From a virus, in the IMG/VR virus record IMGVR_UViG_3300028422_001981, positions 1 through 20,131 of that record: a DNA stretch of 20,131 nucleotides. The stretch is one strand, 5' to 3'. The notes below the pieces were generated by a model. That model did not search any database. It saw nothing but the letters and a program-made list of their open reading frames with translations, and was not told the DNA's origin. Shown piece after piece: positions 5,960 to 12,985 of the stretch (within the stretch, counting starts at the first letter, position 1; each line of letters begins with the position of its first letter). A program made the position numbers and the translations under genes.

Positions 5960-6202
5960 CTACTGGCTGGGCGGGGTGTGCGGATGCGGTTCGTGAGGCG
6001 GCGTGGTAGTTTTGGTGGTGCACCCGAGGCGGCGGTTCCAGGCGGCTTCGGACTCGTCATCATCGAAGACGCTGAGGTATGTGCGTACGGGACCACGGGC
6101 GCCGCAGTGGCCGCAGCTGATGAAGGAGAGTTCTCTGCCGTCGGGGTGGGTGCCGTAGGAGTAGCCGACATCATCACTGGCACAGAAGGGACAATTGTTC
6201 AT
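5960..6202 (-). CDS. Lar-like zinc protein (restriction alleviation family)
   Basis: The 80-aa product begins MNNCPFCASDD, continues with ISCGHCGARGPVRT, and has an acidic linker (FDDDESEAAWNRRLG). The pattern CPFC, C-x-x-C, G-P and a terminal A-x-x-x-W-N-x-R defines the small Lar/restriction-alleviation zinc family common in prophages, thought to help foreign DNA survive restriction; the function here is by family only. ATG 6202 has an AAGAGGT ribosome site. It precedes the Mor-like gene by 13 nt on the same strand. Its start codon overlaps, on the opposite strand, the start codon of the HNH-like gene. The C-terminus is a low-complexity H/P/T tail. Confidence 0.75.
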   Translation of the reverse strand: MNNCPFCASDDVGYSYGTHPDGRELSFISCGHCGARGPVRTYLSVFDDDESEAAWNRRLGCTTKTTTPPHEPHPHTPPSQ

Positions 6203-6587
6203 GGTGAATACCTCTTGGAAGAATGAGATCAAGTACCCGGACCGGGCCTGCCGCCGTTGCGGCGGGAAGGGCTGGGGGATTGGGCATTACGTGGATGCCG
6301 GAGGGAACCCGAAGTATCCGTTTTACTGTTTGGGATGCGGCACGCGCATACCCGGCTTTGCCAAGCGCCGTGCGGTGGAGGCGTCGGGCGTGGCGGTGAA
6401 AGAGATGTTCCCGCTGACGCCGCCGTTTATCTGCGAGGTGTGTGGGGCCGAGGGGGCGGAGGAGCACCACTGGGCACCGACGCATCTGTTCGGTGACGAG
6501 GCGGACGGGTGGCCGAAGTCGTACCTGTGCCCGAGCTGCCATCGGCGCTGGCATGCGCTGGTGACGCCGAGGATGAGTGAGCGGTGA
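6201..6587 (+). CDS. HNH-like/multi-zinc-knuckle protein
   Basis: The 128-aa product has four CxxC-type knuckles: CRRCGGKG, CLGCG, CEVCG and CPSCHRRWH. Between the last two lies EEHHWAPTHLFG. The cluster C-x-x-C, H-H, then C-x-x-C-H-x-x-W-H recalls HNH endonuclease-type zinc-bound folds, often found beside terminase genes and in some phages needed for packaging. ATG 6201 is preceded by AAGGGA, with TTG 6195 as an alternative. It is the only plus-strand gene in this stretch. It is head-to-head with the Lar-like gene with overlapping starts, and convergent with the large terminase, 5 nt apart. Nuclease activity is not proven. Confidence 0.7.
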   Translation: MVNTSWKNEIKYPDRACRRCGGKGWGIGHYVDAGGNPKYPFYCLGCGTRIPGFAKRRAVEASGVAVKEMFPLTPPFICEVCGAEGAEEHHWAPTHLFGDEADGWPKSYLCPSCHRRWHALVTPRMSER

Positions 6588-6592
6588 TGGCG

Positions 6593-8812
6593 TCATAGCT
6601 TGCGGCTCCATTCTGATTTGGCGAGGCCGCTCCTGGAGGCTGGGCGTGGTTTGGGCCGGTGAGCGACTGGAGGCGTCTTGGTGGGCGCGGTTGCGGTTGA
6701 TTCCGCCGCCTGTGTGGCGCTGACGGCCTCCTGGGGCGGTGTCCAGCGTTTGGGCTTGGCGCTGGCCGGGAGGGCGAGCAGGCGCAGGGCAGCGAGTGCG
6801 TACACGAGCGCATCAAGCGTCTCATTCCGAGGGCGAAGCTGGACCCACTCGTAGCGCAGGCGGTAGCCCTTCTCCCGCGCGACCATGCGCTCGGCGGCGA
6901 GCTGGGCGAAGTACTCTTCATCGAAGCTCTCGGAGATGGGGAAGTGGATGTAGCGCGGGCCGGGCTTGGGCAGGCGGACGCGCTGGTAGATGAGGGTCTT
7001 GGCCTGGTCGACGCCGATGGGTTCGATGGGGGCGCCTTTGCGGCGGCGGTAGCGCAGGCGCTGTTTGCGTTTGCGCTCGTCTTCCACCAGGGGGCGGTCC
7101 ATGCCGGCGTTGCCTTTGATGGCACGGCACCAGGCGCGGGGCTGGACGAAGTCGGTGACCATGCTGGTGAGGTAGCCGGTGTCGAGGGCGGCGAGGTCTA
7201 CGCTCCAGGTTTTGAGGCCCTCTTCGAGGTCGGCCCAGACGTCGGGCTCTTCGGGATTTCCCGGGAAGATGAGGTGTTCCAGGAGCCAGCACTCTTCCTC
7301 GACGCCCCAGGCGACGATGGAGGCCTCGATGCGGTCTTTTTGTACGTCCACCCCGGCGGTGATGGCGAGGATGGGCAGGGCGGCGAGGGTGTGGAGGTAG
7401 GGCTCGCGGCGGTTGTAGAGCGGGAGGTCGGCGATGTCGTCGCCGGGTTCGGTGTACACGAGGCCTAGGTGGGTGTTGTAGAAGGCCTTGAGTTTGGAGG
7501 TGTCGCCCTGGGCCTCGATCCAGTCTTGGGCGATGTCGGCCCAGGTGACGCCGAGGCCGACGGGGGAGTAGAGGGCGTTGATGTGGTAGCCGCGGTTGCG
7601 CTTGATGTGGGGGCGTGCGGCGATCCAGCGGCCGCCCTGGAGGAGGTCGGTCTTGTGGGTCTCGGGGATGCGCACGCCGCACTCGGGGCAGAGGAGCCAG
7701 GCCTCTTGGACTTGGGCGCCGAGGGTGGCCTCGTCGATGACCTCGGTGACTTCGGGGTGGTCGGTGCGCCAGCGGAGGTTGTCGAAGTCGAGGGTGTGTA
7801 TGTGGCCGCAGTCGGGGCAGTGGATGTGGTAGCGGCGCTGGTCCGAGGCGCGGTAGAGCTGGTCGATGCGGGAGGCGCCCTCGACGGTGGGGGTGGAGAT
7901 GAAGTAGCTCTTGGCGCGGCCGGAGAAGGCGCGCTGGCGGTTGGCGATGAGCTTCATGGGGTCGCCCTCGCCGCCGACGTCCCAGGGGTAGGCGTCGACC
8001 TCGTCGCAGATGACGTAGGGGAGGTGCTCGGAGCGCATGGAGTCGGGGGAGTTGGCGCCGGATTTGATGACGCGGGCGCCGCCGTTGTATTCGAGCACTT
8101 CGGCGCTGTTGCGCTTGTCGCGCTGTTTGGAGCTGACTAGGTCGTTGAGCACGGCGGTCTCGGCGAGCATCTTGCGCAGGCGCGGGTTGAAGGTGCGGTC
8201 GCGCACTTCGATGCTGGGGACGATGAGCAGGAGGTCTTTGTTGCCGAGGTGGTGCATGACGTAGCCGAGCCAGTTCCACATGGCCTCGGAGCCGCCGACG
8301 CCGGAGGATTTCATGAAGGTGACGGAGCGCACGGGGCTGTGCTCGGAGAGGGCGTCCATGATCTCGACGAGGTAGGGCGTGCGCTCGTTGCGCCAGGGGC
8401 CGGGGGCGTTGGTGCCGGTGTCGAGGTGGCGGTGACGCTCGGCCCATTGGGCGACGCCGAGGAGGTCACGGGGCTTGAGGCCACGGGCGAGGTGGTGGCC
8501 GAGAGCGGGGATGTGGCTGGCGCGGGTGGCCTGGACGAGGGCGGCGCCGGTCTCGCGCAGGCTGTCGAAGACGGTCTCGGTGAGGCGCTGGTGGAGGCGC
8601 TCGACGGTGCGCTCGCCCTCGGTGGCGTCGAGCAGGGCGGCGGGGAGGTCGGCCAGCAGGCGGGCGAAGGGGCCGAGGGCGTGGCGGGAGGCGGCGCGCA
8701 GGTCGGGGGCGAGGACGGTGCCAGCCTCGGCGCGCTCGTAGGCGGCCTGGGCGTCTTCGGCGCGCAGGCGGTCGCGTTCGAGCTGCTCTTCGGCGAGGCG
8801 GGCGGTGGTCAT
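6593..8812 (-). CDS. phage terminase large subunit, GpA type
   Basis: This 739-aa protein is the ATPase/nuclease motor that cuts and packages phage DNA. It shows an ATPase A-loop (KSSGVGGSE, residues 168-176), Walker B (VICDE, 267-271), and two zinc knuckles (CPDC 332-335, CPEC 375-378). The C-terminal nuclease has acidic residues at D489 (AGVDVQKDRIE), D544 (ALDTGY) and D667 (RNETLDALVYALAALR). This layout is the GpA family of lambda-like phages. It is longer than lambda gpA (641 aa) because of a charged helical N-terminal region of about 110 residues and a P/T/A-rich tail. The start ATG overlaps the preceding stop (ATGA). No portal or capsid gene follows; the next gene is convergent. Confidence 0.95.
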   Translation of the reverse strand: MTTARLAEEQLERDRLRAEDAQAAYERAEAGTVLAPDLRAASRHALGPFARLLADLPAALLDATEGERTVERLHQRLTETVFDSLRETGAALVQATRASHIPALGHHLARGLKPRDLLGVAQWAERHRHLDTGTNAPGPWRNERTPYLVEIMDALSEHSPVRSVTFMKSSGVGGSEAMWNWLGYVMHHLGNKDLLLIVPSIEVRDRTFNPRLRKMLAETAVLNDLVSSKQRDKRNSAEVLEYNGGARVIKSGANSPDSMRSEHLPYVICDEVDAYPWDVGGEGDPMKLIANRQRAFSGRAKSYFISTPTVEGASRIDQLYRASDQRRYHIHCPDCGHIHTLDFDNLRWRTDHPEVTEVIDEATLGAQVQEAWLLCPECGVRIPETHKTDLLQGGRWIAARPHIKRNRGYHINALYSPVGLGVTWADIAQDWIEAQGDTSKLKAFYNTHLGLVYTEPGDDIADLPLYNRREPYLHTLAALPILAITAGVDVQKDRIEASIVAWGVEEECWLLEHLIFPGNPEEPDVWADLEEGLKTWSVDLAALDTGYLTSMVTDFVQPRAWCRAIKGNAGMDRPLVEDERKRKQRLRYRRRKGAPIEPIGVDQAKTLIYQRVRLPKPGPRYIHFPISESFDEEYFAQLAAERMVAREKGYRLRYEWVQLRPRNETLDALVYALAALRLLALPASAKPKRWTPPQEAVSATQAAESTATAPTKTPPVAHRPKPRPASRSGLAKSEWSRKL

Positions 8813-9024
8813 GCGCGGGGCTCCTGGTGGGCGCTGAGGGTGTTGGCGTGGTCGTCGAGGTGGGTGGCTGTGGTGTCGAGGTCGATGGCGATCTCGGCGC
8901 TGATCTCGTCGGCCTCTTGCTGGGCGAGGGTGTAGAGCGCGGCGGCGGTGTCGCCGAGCTGGGCGGAGAGGTCGCGTAGGCGGCGGCTGAGGCTCTCGCG
9001 AGTGATGGGGTCACTGGTGGTCAT
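8809..9024 (-). CDS. small phage protein between terminase subunits
   Basis: The 71-aa, acidic, helical protein (starts MTTSDPITRESLSRRLRDLS, continues QEADEISAEIAIDL) has no recognised domain. It overlaps the small terminase stop (ATGA) on one side and the large terminase start (ATGA) on the other, so it is translationally coupled to both and probably takes part in packaging or is stoichiometrically linked to it. The real-gene call rests on this coupling and on consistent GC-rich codon use. Confidence 0.7.
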   Translation of the reverse strand: MTTSDPITRESLSRRLRDLSAQLGDTAAALYTLAQQEADEISAEIAIDLDTTATHLDDHANTLSAHQEPRA

Positions 9025-9635
9025 GCGGTTTCTCCGGTGCTGGCGCGCAGGCGGCGCTGGGCGCGGGCGTGGTCGCGTTGCAGGGCGGCGGCGAGGCGGC
9101 GCACCTCGGCGTGGATGAGGTGGGCGCGGGTGGCGCGGTCGGCGGCCCCGGCAAGGCGTGGGGCGAGTTCGTCGATGAGGTGCTCCAGGGCGGCGCGGGT
9201 GCGGGCGCCGAGGCCGTAGGCGGCCTGGGTGACGTCGTCGAGCGGGTAGCGGCGGTGGGCGGCGAGGTCACGTTCCAGGCGGGCCAGGGCGTTGGTGTAG
9301 CGCAGGGCGGTGGCCTGGTAGCCGGCGCGGGATTCGTTGAGGGCGATGTCGGTCTCGTCCGGCTCCTCGGTGGCGGTGTGGGCGCCCTGCCCTGCTGCCG
9401 CACCGCTGGCCTGCGGGATGGCGTTGCCCCGCTCGGCGGCGTGCTGGGCCTGCAGGTCGGTGCGGTGGCCGGTGGTGGCGTGCCAGCGCTCGAGGCTGGG
9501 CTCGACCAGGACGCGGCCTTGGTCGTCCAGGACGAGGCGGCCCTGGGCGGCGGCGCGGGTGATGGTGCTGCGGGCGACGCCCAGGCGGCGGGCAAATTGG
9601 GCTTTGCTTTCGGTGGTGGGGCTATCGATGGCCAT
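9021..9635 (-). CDS. phage terminase small subunit, Nu1-like
   Basis: The protein starts MAIDSPTTESKAQFARRLGV and has a helix-turn-helix/MerR-like fold (ARSTITRAAAQGRLVLDD, VLVEPSLERW). It continues with a linker and a C-terminal helical region (YQATALRYTNALARLERDLA, AALEHLIDELAPRLAG). This order matches Nu1-type small terminases, which recognise the packaging site and contact the large subunit. ATG 9635 has GGGAG 8 nt upstream and gives 204 aa, a normal length. The same frame is open upstream to ATG 9929, which overlaps the replication gene stop (ATGA) and has GAGAGGG before it; that start would add 98 residues encoded by the iteron array. Both starts may be used. The core call is firm; the start is not. 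Confidence 0.85.
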   Translation of the reverse strand: MAIDSPTTESKAQFARRLGVARSTITRAAAQGRLVLDDQGRVLVEPSLERWHATTGHRTDLQAQHAAERGNAIPQASGAAAGQGAHTATEEPDETDIALNESRAGYQATALRYTNALARLERDLAAHRRYPLDDVTQAAYGLGARTRAALEHLIDELAPRLAGAADRATRAHLIHAEVRRLAAALQRDHARAQRRLRASTGETA

Positions 9636-9653
9636 GTTTTCAGCTCCCAGACG

Positions 9654-9919
9654 ATGTGACAGGGGATGTGACGGGGTATGTGACAGGTTTAATCTCTTTA
9701 ACCTTTTGATTTTTTTGATATGTGACAGATGTGACGGGCGTGACGGGTGGCGCGCGCGTAGGCGGGCGGGCGCGCGGGTGTGTGCGCACGCATGTGCGCG
9801 CATACGTGCGCGGGAGCCCGTCACGTCTGTCACATCCGTAACATGGCCATTAGAACAATGGGTTACGCACACAGAGCCCGTCACATACCCTGTCACATAG
9901 CCCGTCACATCCGTCACGT
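9654..9919. other. mirror-symmetric iteron array, candidate origin or initiator-binding site
   Basis: Thirteen 10-bp units of consensus RYGTGACRGR (A/T/G variation at the ends) are present. On the plus strand they start at 9654, 9666, 9678, 9720, 9729 and 9738. On the minus strand they occupy 9817-9826, 9826-9835, 9835-9844 (one mismatch), 9877-9886, 9889-9898, 9901-9910 and 9910-9919. Six plus units pair exactly with six minus units about position 9782, with spacings of 12, 12, 42, 9 and 9 bp on each side. The left 42-bp gap contains an AT-rich, T-tract stretch (9688-9719). The centre (about 9751-9812) is an alternating GC/GT tract with the palindrome GTGCGCAC at 9782-9789. Short iterons beside an AT-rich stretch, next to a primase-helicase gene, are typical of P4-like and SaPI-like origins. 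A terminase recognition site is the alternative. Confidence 0.75.
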
Positions 9920-9925
9920 TGAGGC

Positions 9926-12349
9926 TCATTGGTCCCTCTCCATGGCGTTTTTGAACTCCAGGATGCGGTCGGTCAGCCACTGCGTTTTGGTCTTGGCGGT
10001 GGGTTGGGCGCGCCCGGCGGCTTCCAGCACCTCCTGCGGCGGGATGATGACGCGCCGTTGGATGGGCTGACCGGTGTAGTGGGCGGTCTCGTAGTAGCGC
10101 TGTGGTTTGTGCGTCCAGCCGGTGAGCTTGCCGACGGTGCCGAGAAACTGGTTCGACTCACGAGGGTGCTTGACGCCGTTGGTGCGGCAGTAACGCAGGT
10201 AGAGTGCGTAGAGGTCGGCGCTCAGGCAGGGGCCGATGGGGACGCCCAACTCGCCATCGAGCCAATCGTCGATGAAGCGCAGCTCCGAGGGCTTGGAGAA
10301 GTTGATGAGTTCCTGCTTGGCCTTGGTCATCGGCGGGCGCTTCTTGGGGTGGAAGTCGCCGAGGTCAATGTTGAGCAGAAAGTGGTAGAACGCCTCGATG
10401 CCGCCGTTCTCGATCTCCAGCCAGAGCTTGTCGTAGAAGGCCTCGGACTGTGCGGGCGGTGTCCAGATGACGAGGTGTGGCCGGTCATCGTTGTCCAGCG
10501 GCAGCGGCTGTGATTCGTTGGAGTTGAAGATGACGTTGATGTAGTTGCGCTGGCGGTAAGCTGGCGTGTGTTTGCCGTTGACGCGCAGCCATTCGCCGGT
10601 GACCAGCTCCTTGAGCTCGTTCTTGATTTGCCACATCTCGGAGCGGGTGACGACCTCCTCGGCCACCAGCAGCAGTTTGCGGTCTACCCAGTCGTCGTTG
10701 AATTTGTCTTCGAGGCCGCGCTGGTTGAGCACGGTGGCGTAGCTGCCGTAGATCTTGGCCAGGACGTGGCCGAAGATGGCACTTTTGCTAGTGCCTTGGG
10801 GGCCGTGCATGATGACCGCCGAGGCCATCTTGGCGCCGGGGTTTTGCAGTGGGTAGGCCATCCAGCGCAGCAGCCAAGCGGTGAGCGACAGGGGGTCGTC
10901 CTCTCCGCTGCAGAGAAACTGGATGGTCTGGAGGATCATCTCGCAGTCGCCCTCTTTGGGCGTCAGCTCCCAGCCGCTCCAGGTGTTGAGTTCGATCACC
11001 TCATCCTTGCCGGAGGGGTCGAAACCGATCTGGTCTTCGTAAAAGGCGCCCCGCTGTTGCCATACGGGATCACCCTTGATCTCGTCCCAGCTGACCTTGG
11101 CGGGCAGGAGCGCGAGCATCTGGTCACGATGCACGCGGCGCTGAGTCCAGTAGTCGAAGAGGTGCTTTCCGGTGCCGTCGTCGATGGGCACGAAGCGCGC
11201 GATGGCGGCGTCCTTGCTCATGACCGAGACGGCCTTACGGCGGCCCTTGGCGTCTTCCCCCTCCCCCTCGCTGTTGGGCGGCGCGGCCTGATGGGGCAGC
11301 GCCCAACCGGCGCGCTCGATGGCCTGCTCGATCTGCACGCGCACCTGGGCGAGGTCGCCCTCTCGGTGGGTGGCCAGATCGTTGAAGTCGGTGAGCTTCT
11401 TGCCGTCACGATCAAACGGAAACTGTGGGACGCACCAAGCCCCGGCCACTGCCAGGGCGGCAGCGGTGGCGGCCTTGACGCCGGTGTTCTCCTTGCCGTG
11501 CTCTTCGTCGCAGTGGGTGCATAACTCCTCGGCGACGTTGGTCCACTCGCCGCAGGCCCGGCACTTCTGGATGTAGTCGTCGTCACCGCAGACGAGGAGC
11601 TGTACACCCTTGTGCGCCTTGGCCAGCGCCATCACCACCGGCAGCAGATTGCCCGCATCGAAGGCAACGGCCACGGGCAGGCCGGTGGCCTCGTGCAGGG
11701 TGGCGGCGGTGGCGTAGCCCTCGGAGACGAGGATGATGGGGCCGATCCCGCCGATAAGGTGGTAGTGACCGACCTTGTCGACGCCCTTGGGCCAGTACTG
11801 CTTTTCGAGCTTCTTGCCGCGATTCTTGCCCCGGATGATCTCCAGGCCGTGAATGCGCCCGGCGGCGTCCATCATGGGGATGGCCATGGTGCCGTGGCCC
11901 TCGGGGTCGAAGCGGACACCGTAGCCGAGCACCTGTTTGCGTGCGAGGTAGTCCGACTGGCCCCGGCGCGCGTAGGCACGCCAGACGCGGGTCGCCTCAG
12001 CGGCGGCCTTGTCGGCCTCGGCCTGACGGATCGCCTTGGCCCGCTTGGCGTTGGCCTTGTGGCGCTCAGCCAAAGCCCGGCGCTCGGAAGCGGTCAGACG
12101 CTTGGCCGCCGCCTTGAGCTGCACCTTGCGTTTGCCGTTGTCGTCGCCCTCGTAGACGCCAAAGGAGCCGACCAGGTAGAGCTGGCCCTCGATGGGGAAT
12201 TCACTCAGCCAGTACCAGCCGCGCTTCTCACTGCCACGGCCCTCGACCGTGACGCACTTCGGCCTCGGCGTGTCGACTTCCAGGTGGTCGATCTTCAGCC
12301 CGGCGGCGCGCAGCTGGTCGACCACATCGTCGTAGTTGACCCAACTCAT
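9926..12349 (-). CDS. toprim/primase-helicase replication protein
   Basis: ATG 12349 overlaps the stop of the preceding small gene (ATGA); GTG 12388 in the same frame is the alternative. The 807-aa product has an N-terminal region with a basic helix, then a toprim domain (LVSEGYATAATLHEATGLPV near 208-227, with the DDD of CGDDDYIQ near 256-258). A zinc knuckle pair follows (CRAC and CTHC, about 263-280). The C-terminal SF3/DUF5906-like helicase has Walker A GPQGTSKS (about 516-523) and Walker B LLLVAEE (about 559-565). This is the plan of P4-alpha-like and VapE-like proteins that start replication, unwind DNA and make primers. The iteron array starts 6 nt beyond its stop, so it is the obvious candidate to bind it. 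Its length is normal for such multidomain proteins. Confidence 0.9.
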   Translation of the reverse strand: MSWVNYDDVVDQLRAAGLKIDHLEVDTPRPKCVTVEGRGSEKRGWYWLSEFPIEGQLYLVGSFGVYEGDDNGKRKVQLKAAAKRLTASERRALAERHKANAKRAKAIRQAEADKAAAEATRVWRAYARRGQSDYLARKQVLGYGVRFDPEGHGTMAIPMMDAAGRIHGLEIIRGKNRGKKLEKQYWPKGVDKVGHYHLIGGIGPIILVSEGYATAATLHEATGLPVAVAFDAGNLLPVVMALAKAHKGVQLLVCGDDDYIQKCRACGEWTNVAEELCTHCDEEHGKENTGVKAATAAALAVAGAWCVPQFPFDRDGKKLTDFNDLATHREGDLAQVRVQIEQAIERAGWALPHQAAPPNSEGEGEDAKGRRKAVSVMSKDAAIARFVPIDDGTGKHLFDYWTQRRVHRDQMLALLPAKVSWDEIKGDPVWQQRGAFYEDQIGFDPSGKDEVIELNTWSGWELTPKEGDCEMILQTIQFLCSGEDDPLSLTAWLLRWMAYPLQNPGAKMASAVIMHGPQGTSKSAIFGHVLAKIYGSYATVLNQRGLEDKFNDDWVDRKLLLVAEEVVTRSEMWQIKNELKELVTGEWLRVNGKHTPAYRQRNYINVIFNSNESQPLPLDNDDRPHLVIWTPPAQSEAFYDKLWLEIENGGIEAFYHFLLNIDLGDFHPKKRPPMTKAKQELINFSKPSELRFIDDWLDGELGVPIGPCLSADLYALYLRYCRTNGVKHPRESNQFLGTVGKLTGWTHKPQRYYETAHYTGQPIQRRVIIPPQEVLEAAGRAQPTAKTKTQWLTDRILEFKNAMERDQ

Positions 12350-12573
12350 GCAGTCGTCACCCTGTTGCTGTTGCCTGTACGCCGACACGAAACCCTAGCG
12401 ATAGGCCGCGGCTCCACGCCCCCGCGTGCAACTGACTCCAGGGAGGACCCATGACCCGGAAGACCCACGCAACAACACGCGCTGTTGCGCCGAGGCACGG
12501 GCGAAACACGCAACGGGCGGCGGCCCGCCATCATCACGAGGGGAGCGGGGAACAGGAGGGGAAACTCAGGCAT
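12346..12573 (-). CDS. small unassigned protein, 75 aa
   Basis: The frame runs from ATG 12573 to TGA 12346. It has a good ribosome site (GGAGG, about 8 nt upstream). It overlaps the end of the preceding gene by 8 nt and the start of the replication gene by 4 nt (ATGA). The product (MPEFPLLFPAPLVMMAGRRP at the start, SVARGGVEPRPIARVS in the second half) is basic and proline/arginine-rich with three adjacent cysteines and no recognised domain; it loosely recalls small Ash-type phage proteins. The coupling on both sides is the main support. It could be a leader whose translation feeds the replication gene. Confidence 0.45.
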   Translation of the reverse strand: MPEFPLLFPAPLVMMAGRRPLRVSPVPRRNSACCCVGLPGHGSSLESVARGGVEPRPIARVSCRRTGNSNRVTTA

Positions 12574-12763
12574 GCACCGCCCTCCCCTTGCGCTGTTCGC
12601 AGTCAGCACGCAGGCGAAAGACCAGACGCACATACGCCTCGACATAGGCGCGGCGCTCTTCGGGCACCTCGGCGAGACGGGCGCGACGCTCCTCTGGGGT
12701 CGCTCCACTGCGCACGTAGATATTCCACTGGCCGTAGCCCCACTCGCTGCGGTCCTTACTCAT
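12566..12763 (-). CDS. small charged protein, 65 aa
   Basis: The product starts MSKDRSEWGYGQWNIYVRSG, then forms a charged helix (TPEERRARLAEVPEERRAYV) and ends with a basic tail. No domain was recognised; short proteins of this type are common in GC-rich prophages between regulator and replication genes. The start may be ATG 12763, or ATG 12772 or GTG 12766 in the same frame, since GGAGG lies at about 12777-12781; spacing suits the GTG best. It overlaps the membrane protein gene upstream by 8 nt and the 75-aa frame downstream. Confidence 0.65.
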   Translation of the reverse strand: MSKDRSEWGYGQWNIYVRSGATPEERRARLAEVPEERRAYVEAYVRLVFRLRADCEQRKGRAVHA

Positions 12764-12887
12764 CACGCCCATGCTGCCTCCAGGCGATCCATCCAAGCCC
12801 CTCGATGAGCAGGCCGAGGACGAAGACGACCAGCGACAGGGGCACTCGGACCAGCAGACACAGCCCACGCATCAACCCGCGAACCAT
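12756..12887 (-). CDS. 43-aa single-span membrane protein
   Basis: ATG 12887 has a strong ribosome site, GGAGGTG, at a good distance. The product begins MVRGLMRGLCLLVRVPLSLV and continues VFVLGLLIEGLGWIAW, giving one hydrophobic segment of about 22 residues with positive residues before it (inside-positive rule). It overlaps the preceding 37-aa membrane gene by 16 nt and the following gene by 8 nt. Function unknown. Confidence 0.6.
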   Translation of the reverse strand: MVRGLMRGLCLLVRVPLSLVVFVLGLLIEGLGWIAWRQHGRDE

Positions 12888-12985
12888 GCGAGCACCTCCA
12901 GGCCGAGGCCGATGAGCGAGAAGACGATGGCGGAGATCACCATCAGCCAGTCGAACCAGGTCATGGGTGTGCGGGGTAAACTCAT
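12872..12985 (-). CDS. 37-aa single-span membrane protein
   Basis: ATG 12985 overlaps the previous stop by one base (TGATG), an arrangement typical of re-initiation. The product starts MSLPRTPMTWFDWLMVISAI and continues VFSLIGLGLEVLAWF, with one transmembrane segment. The internal ATG 12964 is a possible alternative start. It sits directly before another tiny membrane protein; the pair may work together at the membrane, but nothing in the sequence says how. Confidence 0.5.
   Translation of the reverse strand: MSLPRTPMTWFDWLMVISAIVFSLIGLGLEVLAWFAG

Noticed and set aside
6918-8447. 509-codon open frame overlapping the terminase gene in another frame of the same strand
   Set aside because: Composed almost entirely of R, P, H, which is typical of an alternative frame of a GC-rich gene; no domain and no independent start signal.
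9654-9919. CRISPR-like repeat array
   Set aside because: Units are only 10 bp, occur on both strands in mirror order, and have no unique 30-bp spacers; this is an iteron array.
10568-11524. Long plus-strand frames opposite the replication gene
   Set aside because: They are G/V/L/A-rich mirrors of the helicase coding sequence without domains or ribosome sites.
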